From Akkermansiaceae bacterium (GTDB taxonomy: Bacteria > Verrucomicrobiota > Verrucomicrobiia > Verrucomicrobiales > Akkermansiaceae), in NCBI GenBank assembly GCA_025363295.1, contig JANYEC010000012.1, forward strand, positions 1 through 46,101: a stretch of 46,101 nt of DNA. The letters are read 5' to 3'. Each line of letters begins with the position of its first letter. Positions within the stretch are counted from its first letter, which is position 1. The notes under the pieces are model-generated. The model was not told where the DNA came from and made no database searches. It saw only the letters and a program-made list of their open reading frames with translations. Made by a program: the position numbers and the translations under genes. Shown here piece by piece: positions 34,062 through 44,940 of this stretch.

Positions 34062-35075
34062 ATGACTTACCCAACCCGCAATCTCGCTTACGGCCTTTCT
34101 TTCTTGGCGGGCGTATTTGTGTTGGGGGTCATCGGATATTTGTTAGCGGGTTGGAACTGGTCGGATGCCGTTTACATGGTGGTCATCTCAATTTTTACAG
34201 TCGGCTACGGAGAGGTTAGGCCGATTCAGGAAGAGGGGCTTCGGGGCTTCACAATGGGCTTGATCATCCTCGGGTGCTTCAGTGTGATTTTTGTTAGTGG
34301 TGCATTGGTTCAATTCCTGATGGAAGGACAGATTCGCCGCGCATTAGGAGATAGACGCATGAGTGCTGAACTTAAAAAACTGAACAAACACACCATCATC
34401 TGTGGCTACGGCAGAATCGGGCGCATGGTGGCCGCAGATTTGAAAGCAGGGCAGCGCCCCTTCGTCATCGTGGACAAGGATCCGCGAAGGCTGGAGTCGG
34501 CTCGCGAGTCTGGTTTCTTGACGCTGGAAGGTGAGGCCACCGAGGAGTCTGTGTTGTTAGAGGCGAGGGTGATCCGAGCTTCGGTGCTGGCGACTGTTCT
34601 GCCATCCGATGCGAGCAATGTTTTCATTACGCTCAGCGCCCGCGATTTACATCCGGATTTGATGATCATCGCACGCGGAGAAGATCCATCTACCGAGCGA
34701 AAACTGCTTCAGGCAGGTGCTAACCGCGTCGTGCTGCCCGCGCACATCGGAGCCGAACGCATTTCCCACCTGATTCTCTTTCCAGAGTCCACTGAGCTCA
34801 TCACCGATAGTGAAAAATCGCATCACCTCCAAGAAGAGCTCAGTGATCTCGGGTTAGAACTGGAGGAAGCTGTGATACCGAAATACTCGCCGTTTGCAGG
34901 GAAATCAATTGGTGAGTTTGAATGCCTGCACTCTGGCAATGTGATCGTCGTGGCTTTGCATCGGAAGGATGGTGGCACAGAGCTACGCCCGAAACGCGAG
35001 ACCCTTCTTAGCGTGGGGGATGGTGTTGTCGCCGTCAGTAGATGCACGAATCTGGCAAAGTTGTTAGTTTGTTAG
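34062..35075 (+). CDS. Two-TM potassium channel with RCK (TrkA-N/TrkA-C) domains
   Basis: 337 residues from the ATG at 34062. A TTG at 33969 would add 31 residues of unlikely sequence next to attR. TM1 spans about residues 8-31, then a pore loop with selectivity filter TVGYGE near residues 46-51, and TM2 near 62-85. The cytoplasmic part has an RCK_N Rossmann domain beginning HTIICGYGRIGR (about 110-121), with an acidic residue after the next strand (IVDKD) typical of NAD binding. An RCK_C domain is at the C-terminus (SIGEFE through SVGDGVVAVS). It is an MthK/Kch-like K+ channel gated by ligands in the inner membrane. It is the first host gene after the island and convergent with the oxygenase gene. 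Confidence 0.9.
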   Translation: MTYPTRNLAYGLSFLAGVFVLGVIGYLLAGWNWSDAVYMVVISIFTVGYGEVRPIQEEGLRGFTMGLIILGCFSVIFVSGALVQFLMEGQIRRALGDRRMSAELKKLNKHTIICGYGRIGRMVAADLKAGQRPFVIVDKDPRRLESARESGFLTLEGEATEESVLLEARVIRASVLATVLPSDASNVFITLSARDLHPDLMIIARGEDPSTERKLLQAGANRVVLPAHIGAERISHLILFPESTELITDSEKSHHLQEELSDLGLELEEAVIPKYSPFAGKSIGEFECLHSGNVIVVALHRKDGGTELRPKRETLLSVGDGVVAVSRCTNLAKLLVC

Positions 35076-35107
35076 GTTCTGTGATCGTGTGATGAGGTAT
35101 GATTGTC

Positions 35108-35695
35108 TCACCGTTGGCGAAACCAACCTGTGATACTCATCCGGGATTTATTCGCAGGGAGAACCTCGTGCCAGTAGTCGCCGGATGGGAAGCAGACCAG
35201 CGTGCCCATGCGCGGTTCTATCAACTCGAAAGGCCCGTCCTTCGTGCCGGCATCGGTCCAGAGTTTCAGCTCTCCGCCGTCACCGGGCTGCCAATCTTCA
35301 TTGAGATAGAGAATCACAGTTACAATCCGATCATTCGTTCCCGCGTGACGGTCTAGGTGGGGTTTGTAAAACGCACCTTTCGGATAGATCGCGAAGTGCC
35401 CCTCAAATTCGAAGAGTCCTAGGAAAAAGCGTTGATTGAGGGCCAGTCGCAGCGTTTCAAGTTTTGTCAAATAGGCTTCCTGTTCCACCGATCCTTCACC
35501 GGGTTGCAACCAGAGGATGTGATCCTGTCGGATATCCTCGCGAATTTCCATGGTCGCTCCTCTTCCGACTCCTGCCCGTTTGAATGCACCGTTTTCGCAG
35601 GCGGCTCGGCATTCCTCGCTCAATCGGCGTGAGTCGTTGTTTCCCAGAAATTCTGGAATTACTGCCCAGCCATTCTGATCGATTGCATTGGTCAT
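35108..35695 (-). CDS. 2-oxoglutarate/Fe(II)-dependent dioxygenase (prolyl-4-hydroxylase-like)
   Basis: 195 residues from ATG 35695, which has a GTGGAAG-type ribosome binding site; a GTG at 35704 is the alternative. The double-stranded beta-helix ligands are visible. The HxD motif lies in KPHLDRH (about residues 113-119), the distal His in DYWHEV (about 175-180), and the 2OG-binding Arg in NKSRMSITGW. These residues chelate Fe(II) and bind 2-oxoglutarate in P4Hc-type oxygenases that hydroxylate proteins or small molecules. The substrate is unknown. The protein looks soluble. It lies about 90 bp downstream of ligA on the same strand and may be co-transcribed with it. Confidence 0.82.
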   Translation of the reverse strand: MTNAIDQNGWAVIPEFLGNNDSRRLSEECRAACENGAFKRAGVGRGATMEIREDIRQDHILWLQPGEGSVEQEAYLTKLETLRLALNQRFFLGLFEFEGHFAIYPKGAFYKPHLDRHAGTNDRIVTVILYLNEDWQPGDGGELKLWTDAGTKDGPFELIEPRMGTLVCFPSGDYWHEVLPANKSRMSITGWFRQR

Positions 35696-35788
35696 CGCTT
35701 CCACTCAGCTCATCAAAATGAGGGTGGGCAAAGTAGCGAGAAAAATCCAAAAACCCTGCTCATCGGTTCTCTCAAACTTAATGAAATC

Positions 35789-38029
<2,241 letters not shown>

Positions 38030-38260
38030 TCAAGAGTTGAAGTCGAGATCCGGTGTGGCGGACTTCGCTAGGGCGGTTCTCCCTGAAGGCTCAATCTTCT
38101 CTAAGGTAAACCGAACGTTGATCTGATAGTTTTTTCTTCGCAGCCCAGGCCCAGCCGCGTGGAGTTGTTTGCGATTGGCCCGTGCTTTGGCGGGAAGCAA
38201 AATCTCACCCACTTTCCGCCTTTGGCTTGCGCAGCGGGCATTGGGACTCCATGGATGGGT

Positions 38261-39028
38261 ATGGACCGCTGGTTTCTCATCGCTGCCACCCTGCTTGCTT
38301 TTATTGGAGCGGTTTGGGGAATGATCTCGGTGCACCAAGGGCATCGGAGCCGATTGACGATGTTTTGGATGGTGGCGGCGTTCATTTTCCAATTGGGATT
38401 TCTTTACGCGCGCGGCCAGATGAGAGCGGCTTGTCCTCTGGTCGGGACGGGGGAAATTTTGGCGTTTTTGGCGTGGTCGCTCACATTGTTTTACTTGCTG
38501 GTCGGTCCGGCGTATCAAATTTCTTTGTTAGGAGTTTTTACTGCGCCAGTGGTAGTCTTGTTTCAGCTTTTTGCGTTGGTGCCGGGAAAACTCGTGGAGA
38601 ATCCACCGAGGGTGATCGGGGGAAATCCTTGGCATGAGACGCATTCAGCGATGTCCGTGCTCGCTTACGGCGCATTGGCGCTGGCGGCCGTGGCGGGGGT
38701 AATGTTCCTCGTGTTAGATAAACAGCTTAAGGACCAACATTTGAAAAGCGGGCTGTTCCGGAACCTGCCGCCCGTTCGCGAGCTGTTAATTTCCTTGGAG
38801 CGACTGCTGTGGCTGGGCGGCGGGCTGCTCACGATCGGGATCATCGCCGGTTTCCTGATGCCACGCACGACCCAAGCCATAGGGCACTTGGTGGCAGCCG
38901 TGGCGGTGTGGGTGAGTTATGTTTTGTTAGTAGGACTCAAAGCGGTGCGGGGTCTAACGGGCAGACGGCTTTCGCTGTCGGCGGTGGCATTATTCATCCT
39001 CTCACTCGTGGTTTTCGCATTCGTCTAA
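38261..39028 (+). CDS. CcsA/HemX-like cytochrome c assembly membrane protein
   Basis: About 255 residues from ATG 38261; ATG 38255 and a GTG at 38159 are in frame, the latter giving an implausible N-terminus. Eight hydrophobic helices fill the protein. The segment NPWHETHSAMSVLAYGALALAAV near the middle has the conserved His of the CcsA/CcmC/HemX superfamily, and further His residues (RTTQAIGHL) follow. CcsA proteins deliver haem for cytochrome c; HemX relatives lie upstream of hemA and affect glutamyl-tRNA reductase level. The TAA stop shares its last A with the hemA ATG (TAATG), so tight coupling with hemA favours a haem-linked role. Confidence 0.78.
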   Translation: MDRWFLIAATLLAFIGAVWGMISVHQGHRSRLTMFWMVAAFIFQLGFLYARGQMRAACPLVGTGEILAFLAWSLTLFYLLVGPAYQISLLGVFTAPVVVLFQLFALVPGKLVENPPRVIGGNPWHETHSAMSVLAYGALALAAVAGVMFLVLDKQLKDQHLKSGLFRNLPPVRELLISLERLLWLGGGLLTIGIIAGFLMPRTTQAIGHLVAAVAVWVSYVLLVGLKAVRGLTGRRLSLSAVALFILSLVVFAFV

Positions 39029-40038
39029 TGGAACTTCTCTGTCTGGGCCTCAACCACCGCACTGCTCCCGTGGAAGTGCGGGAGCGCTTTGCTGTGGGCA
39101 CGGCCAGCTTAGGCAAGGCTGCAAATGATTTGGTCCTGCTCGCGGAAGCCACCGAGGGCGTGGTGATTTCCACCTGCAATCGCACGGAATTCTATCTGGC
39201 CGCAGTGAACGCGCAGGCTGCGTTTGAGCGCATCGAAACGAGGCTAGCAGAAAAGATCCAGGTGGATTCGAGTGTGTCCGCGCACTTCTATCGGAAGGAA
39301 AAAATAGACGCAGCAATGCATCTTTGCCGGGTGGTCAGCGGACTGGACTCAATGATGCTCGGTGAAACGGAAATTTTTGGCCAAGTGAAATACGCTTATG
39401 GCGCGGCGCTTGATGCGGGGGCTACTGGCGCCGTTTTAAACAAAATATTTCAACGAGCATTCAGCGTTGGGAAAAAAGTGCGCACGGAGACATCGATCCA
39501 AGAGGGCTCGACCTCCGTCGGCAATGTGGCGGTGGATCTCGCGGAGAAAATTTTCGGTCACCTCAAAAATAGCGAGGTCATGATTCTGGGAGCCGGCGAA
39601 ATGAGCAGGATCACCGCGCAGAGTCTGGTTTCACGCGGGGCACGATCCATTTTCGTCGCCAATCGCTCGTTTGATCGTGCCGAGGAACTCGCCAAAGAAA
39701 TGGGCGGCAGTGCGGTGCGATATGATGAATGGCAGCGCGTGCTCGAACGGGTGGATGTGGTCATCTCCTCGACCGGCTCACCCCACGCCATTGTTCACCG
39801 CGCCGATGTCGAAAAAGCCCGCCGAGCTCGCAAATACAGGCCGTTGTTTTTCATCGATATCGCCGTGCCGCGCGATATCGATCCTGGCGTGGGCGAAATC
39901 GAAGAAGTCTATCTGTACGACATCGACACGCTCGAGCAACTGGCCGAGGAAGCCCGCGCTCGCCGCCTACTCCAAATTGAGGAATGCGAGCGGATCATTC
40001 TACACGAGCTGGAGAAACTGAACCTGCCCGGCATGTGA
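39028..40038 (+). CDS. hemA: Glutamyl-tRNA reductase, short form
   Basis: 336 residues. It begins MELLCLGLNHRTAPVEVRE. The catalytic Cys is in STCNRTE (about residue 50), followed by LGETEIFGQVK (about 110-120), the NADPH-binding motif ILGAGEMS (about 188-195), SSTGSP and DIAVPRDIDP. It reduces glutamyl-tRNA(Glu) to glutamate-1-semialdehyde, the first committed step of C5 tetrapyrrole synthesis. The protein stops soon after the helix ending LEKLNLPGM, so the C-terminal dimerisation domain of about 80-100 residues found in most homologues is missing. The ATG overlaps the stop of the CcsA/HemX-like gene. The frame is open further upstream, but the LGLNHRTAPVE start is conserved in the family. 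Confidence 0.92.
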   Translation: MELLCLGLNHRTAPVEVRERFAVGTASLGKAANDLVLLAEATEGVVISTCNRTEFYLAAVNAQAAFERIETRLAEKIQVDSSVSAHFYRKEKIDAAMHLCRVVSGLDSMMLGETEIFGQVKYAYGAALDAGATGAVLNKIFQRAFSVGKKVRTETSIQEGSTSVGNVAVDLAEKIFGHLKNSEVMILGAGEMSRITAQSLVSRGARSIFVANRSFDRAEELAKEMGGSAVRYDEWQRVLERVDVVISSTGSPHAIVHRADVEKARRARKYRPLFFIDIAVPRDIDPGVGEIEEVYLYDIDTLEQLAEEARARRLLQIEECERIILHELEKLNLPGM

Positions 40039-40069
40039 GTGATTGCTCGCTTTGCTCCACTTTCCGGGA

Positions 40070-40099
40070 TTGCCAATGGTCCCACCTGCGGGCTATTAT
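40070..40099 (+). promoter_or_regulatory. Putative sigma-70 promoter upstream of cdaA
   Basis: TTGCCA (40070-40075) and TATTAT (40094-40099) with an 18-bp spacer. The predicted start lies about 12 bp before the cdaA ATG, so the leader would be very short. It resembles the TTGCCA box found in front of tRNA-Lys. Confidence 0.4.
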
Positions 40100-40117
40100 C
40101 CCTGAAGTTACAATTCA

Positions 40118-40957
40118 ATGTGGAAGTTTTTTCTAGATCCCTGGCGCGATAGTATCGAGATTTTGCTTCTCGCCACTTGTATCTATCAAATTTACCGGGC
40201 ATTCCGAGCCACGCGGGCAGCACAAATCTTGGTGGGACTTGGAACGATCCTTATTGTTCTCACCCTGGTTTCGACGATCTTTCGATTTGAGGTGATCCAG
40301 TGGATCATTACGCGTGCGGCAGCGGTTCTGGCACTGGCCCTGATCGTGATTTTCCAACCAGAGCTGCGAAACGGCCTCGCCCGGTTAGGTAGCAAACGAA
40401 TTTTCTCATTTTCGAACAAACTCCGCATCGCCTTTACTGAGTGCTTCGCGGATTCTGTGATCAATCTATCAAAAAAGCGAGTAGGCGCTCTCTTTGCCAT
40501 CCAACGAGATGTTAGCCTAAGGGAACACCTCGAAAGCGGAGTCATCCTTGACGCCCAGTTCTCCCCCGAACTCGCGATGGCAGTTTTCTATCCAAAGGCC
40601 CCGCTCCATGACGGTGGCATGATCATCGCAGATGACCGAGTGGCCGGAGCCGCGTGCGTATTCCCCGTGACCGAACGTGAAATGCAAGACCGCTCCACCG
40701 GCCTACGTCACCGGGCGGCGATTGGGCTCACGGAACGCACCGATGCGATTGCGGTAGTCGTTAGCGAAGAAACCGGCGGTATCTCCATTTGCGAAAACGG
40801 CGTCCTACAGCGCAACTTGACTGAAAAACAATTCCGCGAAAAAATCGCAAAGATCTTCTTCGCCGGAAATCCTTCTCATGAAACTGAACCTGTCGAAAAA
40901 CTGGATCGCAAAGATCCTCTCTCTACTGCTGGCGATAACGATCTGGTATCTGATTAA
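40118..40957 (+). CDS. cdaA: Diadenylate cyclase CdaA (DisA_N domain)
   Basis: 279 residues. Three TM helices (about 13-32, 38-57, 63-80) precede the DAC domain. The PELRNGLARLG linker, the substrate motif PLHDGGMII (about residues 162-170) and the RHR motif LRHRAAIG (about 199-206) are followed by VSEETGGIS. The enzyme condenses two ATP into c-di-AMP at the membrane, a signal for K+ and osmotic control. The usual DGA is DGG here, a conservative change at a nucleotide-contacting loop. The final 80 bp overlap the next small gene. The nearby RCK-type K+ channel gene is of interest because such channels are common c-di-AMP targets, but no direct link is shown. Confidence 0.9.
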   Translation: MWKFFLDPWRDSIEILLLATCIYQIYRAFRATRAAQILVGLGTILIVLTLVSTIFRFEVIQWIITRAAAVLALALIVIFQPELRNGLARLGSKRIFSFSNKLRIAFTECFADSVINLSKKRVGALFAIQRDVSLREHLESGVILDAQFSPELAMAVFYPKAPLHDGGMIIADDRVAGAACVFPVTEREMQDRSTGLRHRAAIGLTERTDAIAVVVSEETGGISICENGVLQRNLTEKQFREKIAKIFFAGNPSHETEPVEKLDRKDPLSTAGDNDLVSD

Positions 40958-41066
40958 AAATCATCTCGCTAACGGAGAGCCCACCCTCCCGAAATCACCA
41001 CCACGCGCCACGATCGTGCCGGAGGACCCTAGCAGCAGTCTTCTTCAGAGCCCAAAAAAGCGCTAG
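40878..41066 (+). CDS. Short CdaR/YbbR-like membrane-anchor protein
   Basis: 62 residues. The N-terminus MKLNLSKNWIAKILSLLLAITIWYLI is broken here for clarity: a basic stretch (residues 1-8), then NWIAKILSLLLA and ITIWYLI. It is the typical start of CdaR (YbbR-domain) regulators encoded after cdaA. The extracytoplasmic YbbR repeats are absent: after the helix only a Pro/Ser-rich tail of 30 residues remains, and the TAG lies inside a terminator. It overlaps the cdaA 3' end by 80 bp in another frame. It may be a minimal CdaA partner or a decayed gene; conserved position and intact helix favour a functional anchor. Confidence 0.55.
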   Translation: MKLNLSKNWIAKILSLLLAITIWYLIKNHLANGEPTLPKSPPRATIVPEDPSSSLLQSPKKR

Positions 41067-41091
41067 AACGAATCCGTTCCAGCGCTTTTTG
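41055..41091. terminator. Bidirectional intrinsic terminator
   Basis: AAAAAGCGCT (41056-41065) pairs with AGCGCTTTTT (41082-41091). The inner GAACG and CGTTC also pair around AATC, leaving a single A/C mismatch. A and T tracts on both sides allow termination of cdaA-side transcripts and of the leftward receiver-protein gene ending at 41108. Confidence 0.85.
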
Positions 41092-41107
41092 AACTCGCGT
41101 CCGGTTT

Positions 41108-42166
41108 TTATAACAAACCGAGAGCCGCAGAGATGAGGAGATCGTCATCGATCAACCATTTTGCAGTTTCAGCGCCAGGGTTTGCCACCTTTGCTGGGGC
41201 GCTTGATTCAGTAACATCGAGAGTGAGCCCCTCGCCACGAATGCGGCGGATGACTCCACCAGCATCGTAAATTGCAGCGAAGGCCGCTAACACATTGACC
41301 GAGGCTTGAGTTGTCGCCGCGTCATCGTTGCGTCCAAGCAAGGCATCAAGAAGACTCGGCATCGGATCGACAGCACTGGTAAGACGCGTGGCAGCACCTT
41401 CAACCGAATAAGTAATCGAAGCACCTGCGGCCTCAAGGGCGGCCTGAAGTGCGGCCGCGCGATCTGCTAGACCGGCGATCCCCAGAGCGGTTGGAAGTTG
41501 TTTTTCCAAACCTGATGCAAGGAGCACCTGGCGCGCATGCAGCCGGGCCCAATCCGGTGAACGAAGATCAGAATCTCCATCAGAACCGGTGCGACGGCCC
41601 GCGACCCCTGCTTGCACAAATCCTGCGATTGATTCTGCAGCTCGGTCACACTTGATACCGGCACAGACCGGAGCGAGCGCAAAGGAAGCAAGACGGCTAG
41701 AAAGCAAAACATTGCCCATGGCCTGCATTTTCGCGCCTAACAAGGCATCCCGTTCGCGCTTCACGGTGAAAAATTCCATCGCACGGCGGAGAGTGACCTC
41801 TAACTGCGGGATGTCCCACGGCTTGGTCATGTAGCGGAAAATTCCCCCTTGGTTGACAGAACCAATCGCGGCATCGATGTCCGAGTAGGCGGTGGAAAGG
41901 ATCTTAATGATGTCCGGATAGTCACCAGCGATTTTTGAGAGAAATCCGACACCGGTTTCATTCGGCATGCGTTGGTCAGTGACGATGATGCCGATTTCAT
42001 TAGCATGCTGGCGAAACACTGACAGCGCCTCGACGCCGTCTTCGGCTTCAAGGATTCTGAACTTGTCGCCAAACAGGCGCTTGAAGTATTTGCGAGTGTT
42101 CGCTTCGTCATCCACAAACAGGATGGCATAGCGTTGGTAGTCGTAGGCGTCGATCTCGTTGCTCAT
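41108..42166 (-). CDS. Receiver-domain response regulator, PhcQ-like position
   Basis: 352 residues. The receiver domain spans about residues 13-135: ILFVDDEANTR with acidic residues 19-21, phospho-acceptor D64 in VTDQRMP, the switch residue near STAYSD, and Lys in MTKPWD. A helical linker (RAMEFFTVKRERDALLGAKMQAMGN) leads to a C-terminal region of about 190 residues, rich in Ala, Gly and Leu. It has no DNA-binding, kinase, GGDEF or HD-GYP motif that I recognise. It is the last of three leftward genes after the PhcB-like methyltransferase and the hybrid kinase, with 53 bp to the kinase stop. In Ralstonia the phcBSR genes are followed by the receiver protein gene phcQ; the same order here supports an equivalent role. 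Confidence 0.78.
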   Translation of the reverse strand: MSNEIDAYDYQRYAILFVDDEANTRKYFKRLFGDKFRILEAEDGVEALSVFRQHANEIGIIVTDQRMPNETGVGFLSKIAGDYPDIIKILSTAYSDIDAAIGSVNQGGIFRYMTKPWDIPQLEVTLRRAMEFFTVKRERDALLGAKMQAMGNVLLSSRLASFALAPVCAGIKCDRAAESIAGFVQAGVAGRRTGSDGDSDLRSPDWARLHARQVLLASGLEKQLPTALGIAGLADRAAALQAALEAAGASITYSVEGAATRLTSAVDPMPSLLDALLGRNDDAATTQASVNVLAAFAAIYDAGGVIRRIRGEGLTLDVTESSAPAKVANPGAETAKWLIDDDLLISAALGLL

Positions 42167-42219
42167 GTTGGTCGGTGGAAGTATTGTTTTGAGGATTTAA
42201 TGATGAGAGAGTGATAGAA

Positions 42220-44940
42220 TCAAGCGGGTTGGTCGAGCATAGAATCCGATGAATCCGGGCTAAAACTGACTCCGGGGAAAGCGATGCGAAAGCGCGTGAA
42301 CTCGGTAGGACGGCTGTCCACTTCGATCATCGCTTTGTGTGTTTGAAGAATCTGATGGGTGATGGAGAGGCCAAGTCCCATTCCTTTTCCTACATCCTTG
42401 GAGGTGAAGAATGGATCGAAAATCTTCTGGAGGTTTTCAGGGGGGATGCCGATGCCATTATCGCGAATGGTGACTTGCCAACCCTCGCCCGCCGGATCGA
42501 TGGAGCAATCGATCTGCCCCGGATCTCCACCCATGCTCTCGATGCGCATGTGGATGGCATCGATGCTGTTTTGGAAAAAGTTAATGAAAACCTGCACGAG
42601 CTGATTGGGATTTCCATTGATCAGCGCGTGATCAGGTGAGGCGAAATTGAATGCGATTTCTTTCCCGACTTGGTGCCCGACCATGCGCCGAGCACGACCG
42701 ACGATTTCTGCCAGATCCGCATCGCCCGAGGTGACCTTGTCATCGCGAGTGAACTTGCGCAGATCGATAACAATTTGTGAAACCCGCTCCACGCCCTCAC
42801 GGATGTCCTTGAGGATATCAACATAGTCCGGTTGATCCGCAGTCGGCATGAGTTTGGTGAAAGTTTCTAACGCATGCAGTCCGGCACTGGCGTAATTGAG
42901 TGGGTTGTTAATTTCGTGGATGATTCCCGCGCTCATCCGGCCAAGTGCGGAGAGTTTTTCGTTCCGCACCATGACGACTTCGTTTTCCTTGATTTGCTCA
43001 AGGGCGGCGTGAAGCTCGGTGTTCAGGTCCATCATCTCGCGGCGGATGCGCGCCATGGCGATCTGGTTTTCCAAGCGCAGCGCGAGTTCTGCGCTAGAGA
43101 ACGGTTTTGTTAGGAAATCGTTAGCTCCGGCTTGGAGGGCGGCGAGTTTGGTTTGCTCATCCGCGCGAGCGGTTAGAATAATCACGGCGACTCCTCGGGT
43201 GCTGTGATTCTCCCGGATGCGCTTGCAAACTTCAACGCCATCCATTTCAGGCATCATGTGATCGAGAAGACAGAGCTGAGGCCGCCGGAGGCGCGCCAGT
43301 TCGAGTGCTTCGGCACCATCGGCGGCCTCGATCACGTCCACATCTTCTAACTGCATCCGCAAAAATCGGCGAATGTCGGGCTCATCATCGGCGATGAGAA
43401 CCAGAGGCCGTGCCCCGCTGGGCCGAGCACCGATCATCGGCGGAGCAATCGGGCTGGGTGGATGAATCGGAATCGCCGAGCGAGCGACCATTTTCCCGGG
43501 GATCGACATGGCAGCACGGCGATGAAGATCTGCGATGTTCCCCCCGTCCTTGAGCGGATGATTTTCGTCAGCCTCCAAAATATCGCATCGGGTTTCTGCT
43601 GCTTCGGCAGGGAGATCGATCGTGAAGGTGGTGCCATGACCGAGGCGGCTTTCCACACCAACCTTACCATCCATCGCTTCCGTTAGGCTGCGGACTAATG
43701 CGAGACCGATGCCGGCCCCTTGGAATTTTCGGGTGGACGAGGTATCTACCTGCCAGAACCGCTCGAAAATGCGGGGCATCACATCCGGGGGAATGCCGAC
43801 GCCGGTATCCTCGACGGTGAGCCGGAGTTGCTGATTCTCAGCAAGAACTTTCACTTCGATGGTGCCGCTCGATGGCGTGAACTTGATCGCGTTGATCACC
43901 AGATTTAACAGAATTTTATCGAATTTATCGCGATCGAGCTGGATGCTATCACTCTCGGTTTTACACTCCCAAACGAGAGCCACGCGGTCTTGTTCTGCAA
44001 GATGACGCAGCGAGCGGAGAAGCCCTTCGAGGTGAGCACCTATCAGAGTAGGTTGGCGATTGATATCAGCGTGGCCGGTGTCGAATCGGACCAAGTCGAG
44101 AAGATCATCAATGAGCTTGAGCAGGCGCAGGCCGTTCTGTTCAAGCATGCCTGTCATTTCCTGAACTGCCGGATCGTTAGACTGGCGAGAAAGGACGGTT
44201 CGCAGGCGCTCGGTAATGCCCAGCATGATCGTAAGCGGCGTGCGAAGCTCATGGCTTATATTGGCGAAGAAACGGGTTTTCGCCTCATCGAGCTCGCTGA
44301 GCTGCCGGTTCTGGGATTCGAGCAATTGCCGAGATTCTTCAACCTCCATTCGCAGGCAATACTCGCTGAAACGCAGTTTTTCATAGAAGTAACTGCCCGC
44401 TAGAACGAAAACGGAAGTGGCGAACAGGAAATAGCAGTTGCTGAAAAGAACCCGGAAAGCGGGAGTGTTACCGGCGATGAAAATACTCATCGCGTAACAG
44501 AAAAATCCCGCACTGATCATCGCCAATGAGTTCCAAAAGCTCCATCGAAGCAGCAACGACAGCCCGACGAGCACCAAGCTTAATCCCGCATAATAAATGG
44601 AGTCACCACCGTCCGTTAGGGCGATCATGGCACAGATCGAGATCAATGGAAGGAGTGCGATTGCCTGGGAAATCTGATGAGAAATCGCCCTGCTTTTGAT
44701 GGTCCCTAAAAGAAAGAAAACCATTCCCAAGAGAATCGAGCAGATCGCACGAATCAGCAGAAAATACCAAGCTTTGTTAGGAAAGACCACCCAATCGAGC
44801 GACCAGCCGGCGAGCATAAAAACCGCCGCGAAGACAGCCGCCCGCCGTGCGTTCTCCAATGCGATCACGCTCTCATATTCGCGGAATGCTTGCCGAAGAT
44901 CGGCAGGCTTTTCCAGCGGGATGGCGATCGATTCAGGCAT
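42220..44940 (-). CDS. Membrane hybrid kinase: sensor kinase + receiver + second kinase (PhcS-PhcR-like fusion)
   Basis: 906 residues from ATG 44940; a TTG at 44958 would add six. About six or seven TM helices (residues 28-190) precede the first HisKA with H230 in ISHELRTP and a HATPase domain with GAGIGLAL (about 405-415). A Pro-rich linker follows, then a receiver with D560 in LLDHMMP. A second HisKA has H675 in [12 protein letters not shown], and a second HATPase has N-box FFQNSIDA and [10 protein letters not shown]. Membrane kinase plus receiver-kinase equals PhcS joined to PhcR of Ralstonia, where PhcR is an unusual regulator with a kinase output domain. The start overlaps the methyltransferase stop by 8 bp. 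It probably senses the methyl ester made by the neighbour. Confidence 0.85.
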   Translation of the reverse strand: MPESIAIPLEKPADLRQAFREYESVIALENARRAAVFAAVFMLAGWSLDWVVFPNKAWYFLLIRAICSILLGMVFFLLGTIKSRAISHQISQAIALLPLISICAMIALTDGGDSIYYAGLSLVLVGLSLLLRWSFWNSLAMISAGFFCYAMSIFIAGNTPAFRVLFSNCYFLFATSVFVLAGSYFYEKLRFSEYCLRMEVEESRQLLESQNRQLSELDEAKTRFFANISHELRTPLTIMLGITERLRTVLSRQSNDPAVQEMTGMLEQNGLRLLKLIDDLLDLVRFDTGHADINRQPTLIGAHLEGLLRSLRHLAEQDRVALVWECKTESDSIQLDRDKFDKILLNLVINAIKFTPSSGTIEVKVLAENQQLRLTVEDTGVGIPPDVMPRIFERFWQVDTSSTRKFQGAGIGLALVRSLTEAMDGKVGVESRLGHGTTFTIDLPAEAAETRCDILEADENHPLKDGGNIADLHRRAAMSIPGKMVARSAIPIHPPSPIAPPMIGARPSGARPLVLIADDEPDIRRFLRMQLEDVDVIEAADGAEALELARLRRPQLCLLDHMMPEMDGVEVCKRIRENHSTRGVAVIILTARADEQTKLAALQAGANDFLTKPFSSAELALRLENQIAMARIRREMMDLNTELHAALEQIKENEVVMVRNEKLSALGRMSAGIIHEINNPLNYASAGLHALETFTKLMPTADQPDYVDILKDIREGVERVSQIVIDLRKFTRDDKVTSGDADLAEIVGRARRMVGHQVGKEIAFNFASPDHALINGNPNQLVQVFINFFQNSIDAIHMRIESMGGDPGQIDCSIDPAGEGWQVTIRDNGIGIPPENLQKIFDPFFTSKDVGKGMGLGLSITHQILQTHKAMIEVDSRPTEFTRFRIAFPGVSFSPDSSDSMLDQPA

